DNA from: Scytalidium lignicola
Lineage: Eukaryota > Ascomycota > Leotiomycetes
Assembly (NCBI GenBank): GCA_002812745.2
Contig: NCSJ02000328.1
Span: 1-45,751, forward strand
Length of the DNA stretch: 45,751 nt
Direction: 5' to 3'
The stretch's first letter is position 1. Each line of letters opens with the position of its first letter. The notes below the pieces were generated by a model. The model saw only the letters and a program-made list of their open reading frames with translations, was not told the origin of the DNA and made no database searches. Of this stretch, positions 9,953-21,394 are shown piece after piece. Position numbers and translations under genes: made by a program.

Positions 9953-12099
9953 CTAAAGTCTAGCTCTTTCACTTGGTTTGTCAGCAGCATCTTGTTTAGC
10001 CTTTTCTCGGATGGCTCCCCTTAATATCTTTCCAGACTGGGCTAATTATCAGCTTTACCCAGGAGAAAGTGTAAAGAAAATGGAACCAGAGGAGATTTAA
10101 AAACATACCGGATTCTTGGGTATCGCATCTATAAATACCACGCCACCAACCAACCTCTTATACCTCGATACTCTCTTAGCAAGCCAATTCGCAATTTCTT
10201 TCGCGTCCGCCGTCTCTCCTTGCTTCTGTACGATATATGCCCTGGGATACTCTTCTCCATTGATCGTAACACCAACGACGCAAGCGTCCGCAACTTGGTG
10301 ATGTTCAAGAAGAAGAGCCTCGAGTTCTGCAGGAGCAACCTGGTTGCCTTTAACTTTGATTAGTTCTTTTATTCTATCGACAACGCGGAATTGCCCTTTA
10401 TCGTCTATGTAGGCAATATCTCCTGTGCGCATCCAGCGACCATTTGGTCCATCGACGAACACTTCTTTCGTGGCCTTTTCGTTTCTCCAGTAGCCTTTCA
10501 TCACACTAGGGAAGTCAGTAATCTACGTAATGGAGAAGTCTGGGGCGTAGGGTGAATATACTTAGGAGCTTGAATCCAGATCTCCCCCCTTTGTCCTTGG
10601 GGAACTTCAGTAACACCATCTTCAGACATGATTTTAGCGCTGCAATTAGCATTTAGTTCACCAACTGAGCTTGAGATGATCGGCTTGCTTGGGTCGTTGC
10701 CGAGAATAGAGCAGGTCGCTTCTGTCATACCCCATCCTTGCTATAAAGCAGTCAGTATATTAAAATATATCACTATATATAAGGTAATTTATGGAATGTA
10801 GAGAAGATGTATACCCTTAACTTTACTTCGCCTGATGGCCACCGCGCTTCAGCCTCTGCAATGACATCGCCACTAATTGGTGCAGCGCCAGATGTCATAT
10901 CCCTAACACTGCTTAAATCGTAATTCTTGACAACAGGATGCTTAGCTAAAGCCTGCAATCTTTTCATTAGCATCAAGGTTTTATAATTCCTCCAAACCTA
11001 ATAAAACTTACCACGACAATGGGCGGGACCATTATTAACGATGTAATCCTGTACTTTTCTACGTTCTCCAACATTTTGATGAAATCNAAACTTCTTCATA
11101 ACATAGACTGGGATACGGCGNTTTTGTACCGCCTATGAACAATGTCTGCGCCATTGCATGATACATCGGCAGGAAGCAAAGCGATTGACTTTAATTAAAA
11201 CATGAATACTCAGTCAGTATCAATTTACGCAAAACACCAAAACCAAAGCAAAAACAAAAAAAAATNCTCTCAAATGGTGGATGACTTACGCAATCGACCT
11301 GAGACTCTTTTCCTCAGGATTCAACTCCGAAAGATGCCTCATCTGCTTCGCATTGGCCACATAGTTATAATGCGTGATCTCCACCCCCTTCGGGACCCCC
11401 GTCGTACCCGAGCTATAATTCAAGTAGCAAGTCTGCTCCTTCGGGTCCCCGGGTTCTATCCAGCGAAATCGTTCTCCCACCTTCTCGTTTTCAAAAAGCA
11501 CCTTCCAATTCCTAATACCCAATCTATCAGGCCCACCACCAGCAATGACCTCATCGTCAAAGATAAAGACCTGATCCTTCCTCATTCCAGCCGCGGCAGC
11601 AGCCTCGATTCCCACATGCAAGCTTTCATCAGCGCAGAGCAAGAACTTCGACTCCGAGTCCTTGAGCTGGAACGCCAATTCCCTCGCCACATTTCCCGGA
11701 TTAGCCCCCGTGAATATCCCCCCAGCCATCAACACGCCCAAGAAAACAACCGGGAAGAAGATGTTATTTGCAGAGAAGAGCAGCACGCGATCGCCGGGTT
11801 GCAGACCGGCTTTCTGCAAGCCAGCAGCAAGACGTTGGGCCCATAACCGGAACGTGTGGTGGGTTAGGTAGTGCGTATTGGGACGGTCGGCGTCTAGGAA
11901 AGCTGGGGTGTGTGGAAGAGAGTCGCCGGGGTTGCCGAAGAGGTAGGATTGGAAGGAGCAGACTTCAACTGATTTAATGATGGAATGTCAATTGATTGTT
12001 TTGTGCATTGCGAACAGAACTTGGGAGCTACAGGACAGGGCTGTGGCAGAACTTGAGAGAGCACATACTAGGAATCGACCACTGAGAGTGTACAGGCAT
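9953..12099 (-). CDS. 4-coumarate--CoA-ligase-like acyl-CoA synthetase, probably peroxisomal
   Basis: Seven exons: 12099-12069, 11968-11290, 11188-11012, 10952-10815, 10740-10562, 10505-10109, 10036-9953. All introns are 56-101 nt with GT..AG ends. Exon 1 is only 31 nt and gives MPVHSQWSIP. Leaving out two N characters (11087, 11121), the CDS is 1683 nt, 560 residues, the usual family length. Motifs: phosphate loop SSGTTGVPKG (about 196-205), CFLPMYHAMAQ, GWGMTEATCS, MRTGDIAYID, RIKELIKVKGNQVAPAELE, and the catalytic Lys in PKNPSGKILR. The enzyme would adenylate an aromatic or fatty acid and ligate it to CoA. The protein ends in ARL, a plausible PTS1 peroxisomal signal. The Ns follow homopolymers and look like assembly artefacts, so I read the gene as intact. 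Confidence 0.9.
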
Positions 12100-12920
12100 G
12101 GTGATTGAATTGTATCTTACCAATTGATTCTTGCAGGAGAAGTGCTCACGAGCTGAAGAAAATAGAGATGAAGAAGGAGGAGGGATGAAAGGAGAAAGGC
12201 GAAAGCACAGAGGGGGTGCTTTTGCTCTCACGAACTTATTAAGCACTAGTCGTACAGAACAGCCGTACAATTACTAGTAGGGAAATAGTTCGATAAATCA
12301 TACTACGTCTTTTTAGCATGATCATGATTGGTGTAGGATCTCAATTTGTGTAAAACAATCCAGGAAAACGGAGAACGGGGTCAGCCCCAGTGAGACGGCC
12401 GGCATATCGGCCGCGACTCTCCTTGCCACGGATACGCATAATTTACATTTGCGGCAAGTATTTCCGTACATCAAAGGGCCGAAGCTACATGAACTAAAAT
12501 TCGATACGCCTCCATCGACGTCGTTAAACCCCTTTTCCCTTTCTCTTACTCGTCTCCTAGTACTTGCCGAGGTAAATTTGGTAGATCTGGCGTTTAGGGG
12601 CAGTTCTCCGCATTGAGCTAATGATTTACCCCAGCTCATACAACCCGGCTTACCTTTCTGGCCTCGGCGGCGATCCAGGCCAACCAGGTTCCACTAACCC
12701 CGCGTTTGCTGCGGTCACAACCAAAAACGCCGCACCCAGTTCAACGATGGTGTGTGGAACTTCAGCGAGAGTCTAAGTTACAAGTTTGGTATCCCTTGGG
12801 ACCCCATTCGCTTAAGCTTATTAGGCCAAATTTATATAAGTAATATTCAAGGGTTCTATCCACTCACCGGCCTTCTTCAGTAGTAAAACATTTATAACAT
12901 TCTAAATATAAGGCAACGAC
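12100..12920. other. Upstream region of the CoA ligase, with an unexplained GC-richer patch
   Basis: The first ~200 bp are the ligase promoter and leader, pyrimidine-rich on the minus strand. From about 12360 to 12790 the sequence is GC-richer and has short coding-like runs on both strands, for example QFNDGVWNFSESLSYKFGIP on the plus strand near 12740-12800. No frame is long enough to call and I recognise no family. Confidence 0.35.
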
Positions 12921-12925
12921 GCTGA

Positions 12926-12946
12926 AAGTGGCCACAATGGCCACTT
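12926..12946. repeat. Perfect 9-bp hairpin with 3-base loop
   Basis: AAGTGGCCA, then CAA, then TGGCCACTT. It stands at the edge of an AT-rich transposon relic and could be part of a terminal repeat or a site for a dimeric protein. Confidence 0.6.
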
Positions 12947-13049
12947 CAGTCCTAAGGGATAAAGTGCGAAATTAATTTATTCTTAAATACTTTAAACTTT
13001 TAATAGCTCCAAACTGACACTTTCAAAGCTCTTTAAATAATGGTATTGA

Positions 13050-13420
13050 ACTGAAATAGTTAGCCATATATATCGTGATTTGTTATCATGGAAGAGCTAA
13101 AGGAAGACTTTTACAATACTCTGGATTTTCAAACTCTATATAAAACTGTATAAATAACTATAATTCGCAATTCCAAAAGCTTATAACCTTGTGAAATTGG
13201 CTTTGATAGCATCTTATATGTATAAATAGACCCTCCAAAAAGTTTACTATCATTTTATCAATGTTAACTGTTAAACTAGGTTTATAATAAGTAGCAAAGC
13301 CTTGATAAATGTTTAAAGTCAACAGTTTTAGTTTATGCTATTAAGCTTTTTAGTAAAATCGATTCTAAAGAACACATCACTTAGCATGGTCTAATATAAG
13401 TATTGATAGATTTATTAAAA
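13050..13420 (-). pseudogene. piggyBac-like transposase fragment
   Basis: On the minus strand, 13215-13174 reads KMLSKPISQGYKLL, close to the conserved piggyBac block (KPI..GYKL). Just before it come YYKPSLTVNIDKM (family: Y.PG..LTIDE.M) and, one frame over, a GSIYTYK segment, so at least one indel separates the blocks. Downstream frames carry many TAA stops and AT bias, consistent with RIP decay. Only the central part of the transposase is recognisable and no TTAA target sites can be assigned. The identification rests on remembered family motifs. Confidence 0.6.
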
Positions 13421-13747
13421 GCAAATAAGGCCCATATATAAAAGAAGAATATGCTGTGGATTAAGGTTGTTTGTGCTCTAATATAAGGGAATATTAGGTT
13501 CTTGAGAGGCTCCCGTATACATAATACACCCAAGGAGAACATATAACTCCTTTAAAAATAAAGGCTCCCATTCTGTGATTAGGGGAAGATGAAGCTGCGA
13601 ATGTATTGTATGGGACGCAAAGCAAAACGTAACGTGGCAGGGAAGATAAAGACACAGAATACCTTTACTACATTGCTGGTTAATAATTTACTACGCCTTA
13701 TAATAACGACCGCAATTTCTAGTCTATGTTAGTTTCATTCTACTATT
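13421..13747. other. AT-rich intergenic DNA
   Basis: Transposon-derived flank and 3' region of the SNF2-like gene. No gene or RNA recognised. Confidence 0.3.
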
Positions 13748-16700
13748 CTAGCTTGAGATTCGAACCTCTAAAGCTCCTAAGCTATTGTCTGTTTGACCTC
13801 CATCATGCGATGAGAGCAACACGCCAGCAAGGTGCTTCTTCGACTCTTGCACCTGCATAACTTGCTACCATGATATTAGTAATTTTACAAGATTTTATTC
13901 GACGGACGCTAACCTCTTCGAATGATCCCTTCACATAGAGACGCACTGTCGTCACCTCACGTTGCTGCCCGAGTCGATAGATTCGTGCGAGTGCCTGTTC
14001 TTCGAGCGTTGGATTCCTGGGTGGTCAGCTGATTGAGAGACGATGCAGACAGAGAGCTCACCAGTGAGGTTCCATCAAGTAAGCTCGAGATGCCGCGGTT
14101 AGGGTGAGCCTAGAATGTATAAGTTGCATGTTCCACTGTTCTAGAGGATATTGAGTATCATCTGCTTACCCAACTGCACCACAAGATAAGGTGAGGAGCA
14201 TCACGCGAATACTTGGATCTGTTCTGAATTTGTCTATAACTCCCTGTCGATCTCTTTGTGGGACTTTACCATCGAAGCGGATGCTGCGTAGGGAAGCTTG
14301 ATCCAAGCCCCTTTCAATGAGGTTAAGCGTAAGCCGCCAAGTTGAGAAGACGATGCTGTGCAGTGTTAGCTGGAGTAAGTTGAAAAGGGCCGATTGTACG
14401 GATACAGTACCATTTAATTCCTGGGGGAATGGTCTCAAGGTCCGTTATAAGAGCTTTAACCTTCGATGAAAGGCCAGTGAACATTAGCTCTGGTCGTGAC
14501 GTCTGAAGTAACAAGTCTGATACCTCCTCCAATACAGTTCTACTAGTAGAAACTGTTGCCACAGGGCACGAGGGGCGATGGCCACATGTCGATTCAACGC
14601 TGGTTCTTCTATTCTTACCCAGACATTCGGTGCATAGGAACCGTAAACAACTGAAGTACAGGGGGTTTTGTTGTACCGTTGTTGAATCATCTAAGGTGCC
14701 TTCGGATACGTTGAGTATTGAAGAGCACTGCAAGCATGTGAACGAATGCATTTCACTTTGAGCATTAAATGTTGGTTGGGCAACTCTACTCCAGTCATAT
14801 GATTGCAGGCTCTTCTCGTGCCTTGAGTGGTAGTGGAGCCCCAGATTGCAGAACAGTCGTAATGACTCGATCTGTTGGAGCACGTTTACGTATCCCCTGG
14901 CCCTGGATGTCCCGGAGTCCTTGCGTAGCGCTTCATCAATCTTAACGATAGTTTGTTCTCGAATCTCATCATATACCAGTCTCTCCTCATCATTCATTTG
15001 AATAGGTAAGAGAAAGTCGTGCCGGGGAGGAAGATTGATTGTTCCTTTAGCTCTCCGCAACAGAAGACAGGCCGAAAGACGCTCAAGCCGTTTGACCGCA
15101 TTTTGATCCTCTCCTGACTTCCAAAACTGGGAGATATCGGCGTAAAAACGCTCTGGGTCATTATATGGGTAAACCCGTATGAACTTGAGCAATGATGCTA
15201 AGTCTCCCAGATGATTCTGGATTGGCGTGCCAGTGACAGCCCAGCGTGCCACTGAATTAAGGTCACAAATAGCACGAGCCATTCTTGAGTTTCCATTGCG
15301 GATGAAATGAGCTACTCCATTAGTCGTTTGCTATTGAAAGCCGCAAGCAAGATGACTTACCTTCGTCTAGAATGATTCGTCTCCAATGAGCTTGGAATAG
15401 TATCGAGCTAACTCCGAAGTTATCTAACCTCCACTCAGCCGATACTGTATGATAAGTTGTTAGTACAATTTCTATATTTTCAAGCTCATTTGTATTGGTT
15501 AATTTAGTCTGGCCATGATGGCGACGATATTTCAAACGATCATTTACAACGTGTCTAAGAAGTGTCAACATTTGTCCAAGGTATGAGTACTTTTCAGACA
15601 TACTCGGATAGCTGTTCTACCCAGCTTCCTAGAACTGGTGAAAGTCAGCTCATAGAAAACTTATAGAATACAGTAGGGTACAGTCATACGTGGTGGTGGA
15701 ACAATCACGAGTGTCGCTGAAGTATAACGCTTGTCATGACCTATGCTTTCTCTGGAAGGCGCCTCTCGGTCAGTGTCCAGGTCGGTTGCTACCAACGCTA
15801 TCATTGTTAAAGTTTTACCAAGGCCCATCGGATCAGCAATAATACCCCCGTAGAATTGTGGAGGCGCTTCGGCTTGGCTGACGTCGGAAACGGTGTTGAT
15901 AAATCTAAGACGATTTGAGCAATGTAGATAGCAGACGTCTCGGAGTTTTGAGATATGTGGGTTCGTAGCTCAGAGTTACTAGGTCATACTTACCTTCGTC
16001 TGTTTCCGGTATCCACTATCTCCCAAATATCCGGCTGGTCATTATTAAAACCCCAACCTTGTTCTCTATGTAGCATAAAAGTTAAAGCTTGCTTTTGGTG
16101 CCTATGAGCGAGTTAACAATTTCGAAACACAAAGGTTGAGAGGCGCTATTACTTCTAGAGAGTAGTCCGTATGGCTAATGGTTGCGGTGCCTCCGCCAAA
16201 TCAACATGACTGCTCAGAATATCCAAAGGATCGGGACGTTGGGTGATAACATGTAGGCCTAACACAGATCTGTTTGAGACAAATTCAGACAAAAGTGGAC
16301 AAGTTTCAAGATCATGTGCTGAAAGTCTTTGAGGGTTACAGTATTTCACCTCCATATGGCACGACCGAGGGTCTTGTAAATAGATTTCTTGTCCCTGAAA
16401 CCAAGCGCCAATTTCTTCAAAGATCTCTAGAGGTCCATAAACAGTAATTTCCAAGATGCAAGGCAACAGTGCAAAGCTGCGAGAGGGCTTCATTGCCGCA
16501 GGCTTATCCCCGATCACGCAGGAAATATGAAGGGTCAGTGTCGGCTCGTCAATAAGGCCCTGGATCATCTCGCCATATTCTATTGGGATTCTGCCATCTA
16601 TCTGAATGCCATCTTGAGCGCTAAAGCTGTGTGAAGACTCGATTTGTACCGAAAACGTGGCTGGGATATCAGAGGAACTCTGCCACACATATGAAGCCTC

Positions 16701-17396
16701 AAGGTTTGAGATCTATCAGTTGCTTGTCAGTTCCTACAGGGAACCTTTCTCGGAAAATCAAGAGCTCACCATGCCGAAACAAACTGTCTCAGTTGCAGAA
16801 TTTTCCGATCCCTCCGATACAGTCAACTGCGAGTCCTCCACTGTGTGGCAGCTTGATTCGCCGGCTACAAGCTCTGGTTTGAGTGAATTTCTTGTGTTCG
16901 GAGAGAGTTGAAGGAAATCATGATTAGGTATTGATGCTGCTGAGTATGGAGGGTATGGGAGGGCAGAGGGTATACACGGGAAAGAGTCAACTGAATGAGG
17001 TGAACCCCGATGGTGAAGCATCGGGGGTTGGGGTGGCATAAGGACATTGTGTTGTTCGTATGTTAGATGTCCCTGTCCTGTATAATTCCGGTGGTGCCAA
17101 GTTGAAATGGGCTGGTTGGGATGGCTTCCAATATTGGGTAGAGACTCTGTCCCAAACAACAGTTGAGGGAGGCGGAAAATACGTGGCCTGCCAAACTCAG
17201 AAAATCCCGTGTCACTGCTACCTAAATGCCCTGTAATTGGAACGACATCCGGATTGATGATTCCTTGCTGGGTCGAAAGAGACTGAATAGGAGGTAAGTT
17301 CTGCGTGTGGAGGTGTCTCAGCTGCGACTCATTGGGAGCCTCTCCCAACCTCGGCCGCTTGGCTGGACGACGAGAATGATTGTTGGTATTGTCCAT
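13748..17396 (-). CDS. SNF2-family helicase-like ATPase (Rad5/Rad16 type) with one in-frame stop
   Basis: Eleven exons: 17396-16770, 16697-16153, 16101-15994, 15904-15690, 15634-15604, 15554-15361, 15311-14411, 14355-14170, 14109-14062, 14016-13914, 13864-13748. The introns are 45-89 nt. The spliced CDS is 3075 nt. Helicase motifs in order: HQKQALTFMLHREQGW, DPMGLGKT (Walker A, about 451-458), VLTTYHTVSAEW, LDEAH (about 571-575, split by an intron), VTGTPIQNHLGD, a Cys-rich RING-like segment (CLQC..CTEC), SIVFSTW, LTLTAASRAYLMEPHWNP and ARIYRLGQQREV. It is a nuclear DNA translocase of the DNA-repair/chromatin class. Codon 390 is TAG (16155-16157), four bases before the exon 2 donor, so the helicase core is not translated unless this is an error, readthrough or different splicing. 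The N-terminal 200 residues are low-complexity. Confidence 0.82.
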
Positions 17397-17846
17397 TTGG
17401 GAGCTGATCTTCTTCGTAATCTTGACCAACCGCGTGCTGCGACTCCTCTAGGTCCCGAATAACCTTATACCTTAATTAATGTGTATGGTAGATGATACCG
17501 GCTCTTGGCTTGGTGGCGGGTGCTTCGAGGCTGCCCCCAGAGCTTGTGAGGAAGACGAAAGGAGCGGGCAATGTCAATAATATTGGGTTGTGCCCTTACT
17601 CTCAACGCAGGGCTACAGCTGGCACAGTTTGTACGTGGTCTGTGATGATTTGACCTTTGCAGAACAAGGCTGCAGTGGCTAGGGCTGTGATCTAGCTTGC
17701 TGCGCAAACCACTCCTGGCTGACGGAGAGGCTTTCGAAATGAGATTATCAATTTGTCGACTTTAACTACGGAGAAATCTCGACAGAGCTGTCTCGTAAAC
17801 TCGCACAATCTGGAATTCGGGAGGTGGATGAGTGCAGGTATCCGAA
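17397..17846. promoter_or_regulatory. 450-bp bidirectional promoter between the SNF2 and STAND genes
   Basis: The two start codons face away from each other with 450 bp between them, and no credible gene lies between. Short open frames here have no family resemblance. Shared control of the two genes is possible but not shown. Confidence 0.5.
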
Positions 17847-20800
17847 ATGCCCTTCACGGCGCCAACAATCTCTGCCCTAGCAAGGCATACGATCCGAACG
17901 GCATTTGAAGACCTTGCTGGTACAATAACCCCAGCTGATTCGAAGGCCTTTCCTCTTATCACTCTTCAACATGTCAGGACAACAGCTCTAGACATCGAAA
18001 ACCAACTGGCTGCTAGACAGTGCCTCCGGAACATGCGTCGCCTGGCACCCTTATTCAACGGGCTGGAACACTATGCTAAGGCTGTGGATATACTCTGCAA
18101 CGGGACGCCTTATCTAGCCTGGATATGGGCACCAATCACCCTGATACTCCAAGTATCCTCAGAATACGTAGAAGCTTTTGAGCAGATTATCAAGGGCTAC
18201 TCGAAAATCGCTGAATCGTTGGTTCGGTTTGAAGTCCTTGGCGAGGCTTTTCGGAGCAACCTGGATTTCCAACATACTATAGCCGTGTTCTACGCAGATA
18301 TTCTTCAGTTCCACAAACACGCATACAAGTTCGTCAAACGTGGCGGTTGGTAGTTTCTATTGTCCAATGACTAATGAAGCGGTTACTAATATTAGTCTCC
18401 AGGATGGAGACTCCTGTTTTTGACATCATGGGGCCGTTTCCAGAGGCGTTTCGATAATATACTCGAGGATATGAAGCGTCACGGAGAGTTAGTGGACAAA
18501 GAAGCGAATGCCTACGATATTGCCGAGGCACGACAGATGCGTCAAGACATCCGTACTTGGAGAGAGGAGAGTGTCGACCAAGTAGAACGGCTTGAAAAGG
18601 CGCAGGCCGCCAAGCAATACAAATCCATCACGTCCTGGCTCAAGGGGGATGAATCTGACCAACTTGCAATTTTCGATGTCATATCAACAGAAGGAGCTAA
18701 ATTTCCTGGGACATGTTCCTGGATTTTAAAGAACCCGAAGATCACTTCCTGGCTAAAAAGACGCCATATCCTTCAATACTTTGGATGCAGGGGACACCTG
18801 GATCAGGAAAGAGCGTCTTATCCACGCAACTCGTCAACTTCATGACAGCAGCGAAGATTTTTGTCATTCATCACTTCTGCGTTCACTCTTACGCATCTTC
18901 TATTACGTATGAGCAAATTCTTCGATCGTTACTTCTCCAGCTACTTCGGAAAGATGGTGATCTCGTGGCTCATATATACGAAGACTATGTATTGGGAAAG
19001 AAGTCGCCTACACTCCAAGCTCTTGAGAAACTACTGAAGACTCTTCTCACAACTACGTCTCATGAGTCACACCAAAATGAGTATGTCTGGATTGTTATTG
19101 ATGGATTAGATGAGTGCGAGCCGCAGAAGCAGGCTAGCGTGGTAAATTTAATGAACCAGCTAACTTCCAGAACATCCTCACTCGGAGGCATGATCTGCAA
19201 AGTTTTGATCTCCAGCCGCAGTTCAAAATTCTTAGCAACTAGACTTCGAAAGAAACAAGTCATCTCTCTTACCGAAGAAAAGGGCTGTTTAGATACTGCA
19301 ATCAAGCTATACGCTTCACATAGACTTCAATCCATGCACGATAAACTTCGTCAGCTCGACATGCAGACGAAAGAAATCGAGGATATCGAACGCGAGATCA
19401 CCAAAAAGGCTGATGGTGAGCTAATCTCGGTCGAATACTCAATAATAGGAGTTGCTGACTACGAAACTCAGGAATGTTCTTATACGCTAGACTAGTCCTC
19501 GATTACCTTGCTAAAAACATATTTTATAGCGGAGAGGAAATGAAGTTGTCTGTCCATGAGCTGCCTGATCAGCTCTCTGAGTTGTGAGATTGCACCTGCC
19601 TGTTTGCTATCTGAGAAATACTAACATGCCTAAAGCTATCGAAAGATCCTCACGCAAATATTGATTCAACTGGATTCTCGATCGGTTGACCGTGTCAGGT
19701 GTATTTTTGGCTGGATAGCATTCACAAAACGCCCACTGAAGAGAATGGAATTCTTGTCTGCCATCACGTTCAGCTCTGGGAATCCAGAGGTCTCGAATCT
19801 CGCACCTCAGTATATTATAGACGTCTGTGGAGCTCTACTTGAGGAGAGACGAGACACAACGCTGTCTTTTATCCACGTTTCTGTGAAGGAGTAAGCAATT
19901 CTTCTTATAAAACCTGAGTTATTAATCTCACCAACAGCCCAGCTTCCTACAATCGCCATCAAGTAACCTCAAGGTCATGGAGGACCAATCCTTAATTGAG
20001 CACGGCAAAGCCACTGTCACCTGTCTCCTATCCGGCTTAGATATCTTTGCTCTGTCTCCCACAAACCAAAACAGGCACATCAGAGTTCTGAAAGGCTTAC
20101 ACGGGTTCCACGTCTATGCCACGGAATACTGGACGGAGTATCTGCTGTCTCATGCGTCCAACCTTGGCTGTAGGGATGATACATTGGATCTGTTTGTTCT
20201 CGCGGAAGACCTGGCCCAGAAACTGGACAAAATGTTTAAATCTGCTTCTGCCGATGAGTCTAGGAGCGACGGAACGCCTTTGGATAACCGCTTAAATCTG
20301 TTGAGCCTACACCCTCTTCTTCAAAAGCAAATTAGGATCGCATGCAAGGCAAGGTCGTTAAATAGGTTGGAATCGGAACTATATCCTGAAAGTAGTCAGT
20401 TATTCTAAAGCGTCAGAAGATCATGACTAATCCTTTTAACACAGGACCTGACATAACCTTTTCCACCACAAATTGTACCCCGGTTCCAGACGGAATATCG
20501 GTCATGTTGTCATCTTACCAGGAGACAGTCAGGTTTCTCCTCTGTCAAGATGATTACCCAGGGGTTACGGCTGAGGAGTTGGGATTTTTTAAGAGCCAGT
20601 TCCGGACTTCCGCATTCACTTGTCGACTGAGCTCCTGCCCTCGTGCTACAGTAGGGTTCGAGTCCGAAGAGCTTCTCCGAGAGCACGAGTTCGCTCACAC
20701 TCGACGAATCGCATGCATTTTTCCCGGCTGCAGATATCCTCCCTTTGTCTCAGTTCAAGTGCTGAAAACTCATGTCAATAAGTACCATAATCCGAATCCT

Positions 20801-21394
20801 GCACCAAAATCTATCCGTGAAGTGGGCCATTTTCCGACAAAGACTATGGCGACACAGCCCAAGAAAAGACCCAACCCAGGTGCAAAAATTACAAATTCAG
20901 TCAATGCCGTGAGTTTGAGAGCCAGCCTCACGTTAGATCTATCAGACGTAATGCTACAGCAAAACTCCGACTCTCAGAGTCTAGTTTGTCGGCATCTTAC
21001 CATCGGGGGGTGGACCCGCGATCACGGTATTGAAGTCAGATACTCCAGCACTACGACCTCAGGGAGCATATTATATCGTATCGAGGAGGACAAAAGAATA
21101 TATAGGGTTGAGTACCCGTTTAGCTCTATTGAGTTTATCCGGATAAAAGTCTCCAATTCCAACAATCTAAGTGCTCTCATTGAATTGAACACACCCCCAG
21201 TCTTCTATGAGCTACAGTTCGACAGATATGTTGAGTGTGGGGATTTTACCAAACAGGAGCTGACTGAAGACTTAGAACATTATATTGATGGAGACCTCGT
21301 AGTTCTTTATGGTCAATTGATAAATCTTATGGAACTTGAAGCGTTCCAAAACCGGCACATCGTTTCTGAAGAAAGCAGTGCAGTATTTAATTGA
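17847..21394 (+). CDS. STAND/NACHT-type NTPase with DUF7708-like N-terminus, C2H2 fingers and an unfamiliar C-terminus
   Basis: Six exons: 17847-18345, 18403-19415, 19472-19583, 19636-19890, 19943-20391, 20445-21394. Introns are 52-57 nt. The start is ATG 17847. Order: DUF7708-like helical domain (PYLAWIWAPITLILQVSSEY); Walker A GTPGSGKS (about 297-304); Walker B VWIVIDGLDECE (about 394-405); a helical winged region with HVSVKDFL; paired zinc-finger segments (CRLSSC..H..H and CIFPGC..H..H, about 834-885); then ~190 residues I do not recognise. Such proteins act as signal-sensing switches in fungal innate immunity or incompatibility. One frameshift lies at about 18756-18762 in CTAAAAAGA: one more A restores frame and makes the length a multiple of three (1092 residues), so it may be a homopolymer error. 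Confidence 0.85.

Noticed and set aside
11202..11846. 214-codon plus-strand open frame
   Set aside because: Antisense shadow of the CoA-ligase exons, which carry clear family motifs; it also spans an N.
12322..12639. 105-codon minus-strand ORF with an ATG start
   Set aside because: Low confidence: composition is mixed, there is no recognisable domain, and the opposite strand looks equally coding-like.
13750..13780. B-box-like GGTTCGAATC on the minus strand, suggesting a tRNA
   Set aside because: It lies in the last coding exon of the SNF2 gene and no A box, anticodon arm or acceptor stem can be placed.
17465..17707. 80-codon minus-strand frame with two CxxC-like pairs, considered as a Zn2Cys6 exon of the SNF2 gene
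   Set aside because: The cysteine spacing does not fit a Zn2Cys6 cluster, and the first SNF2 exon already has a good ATG.
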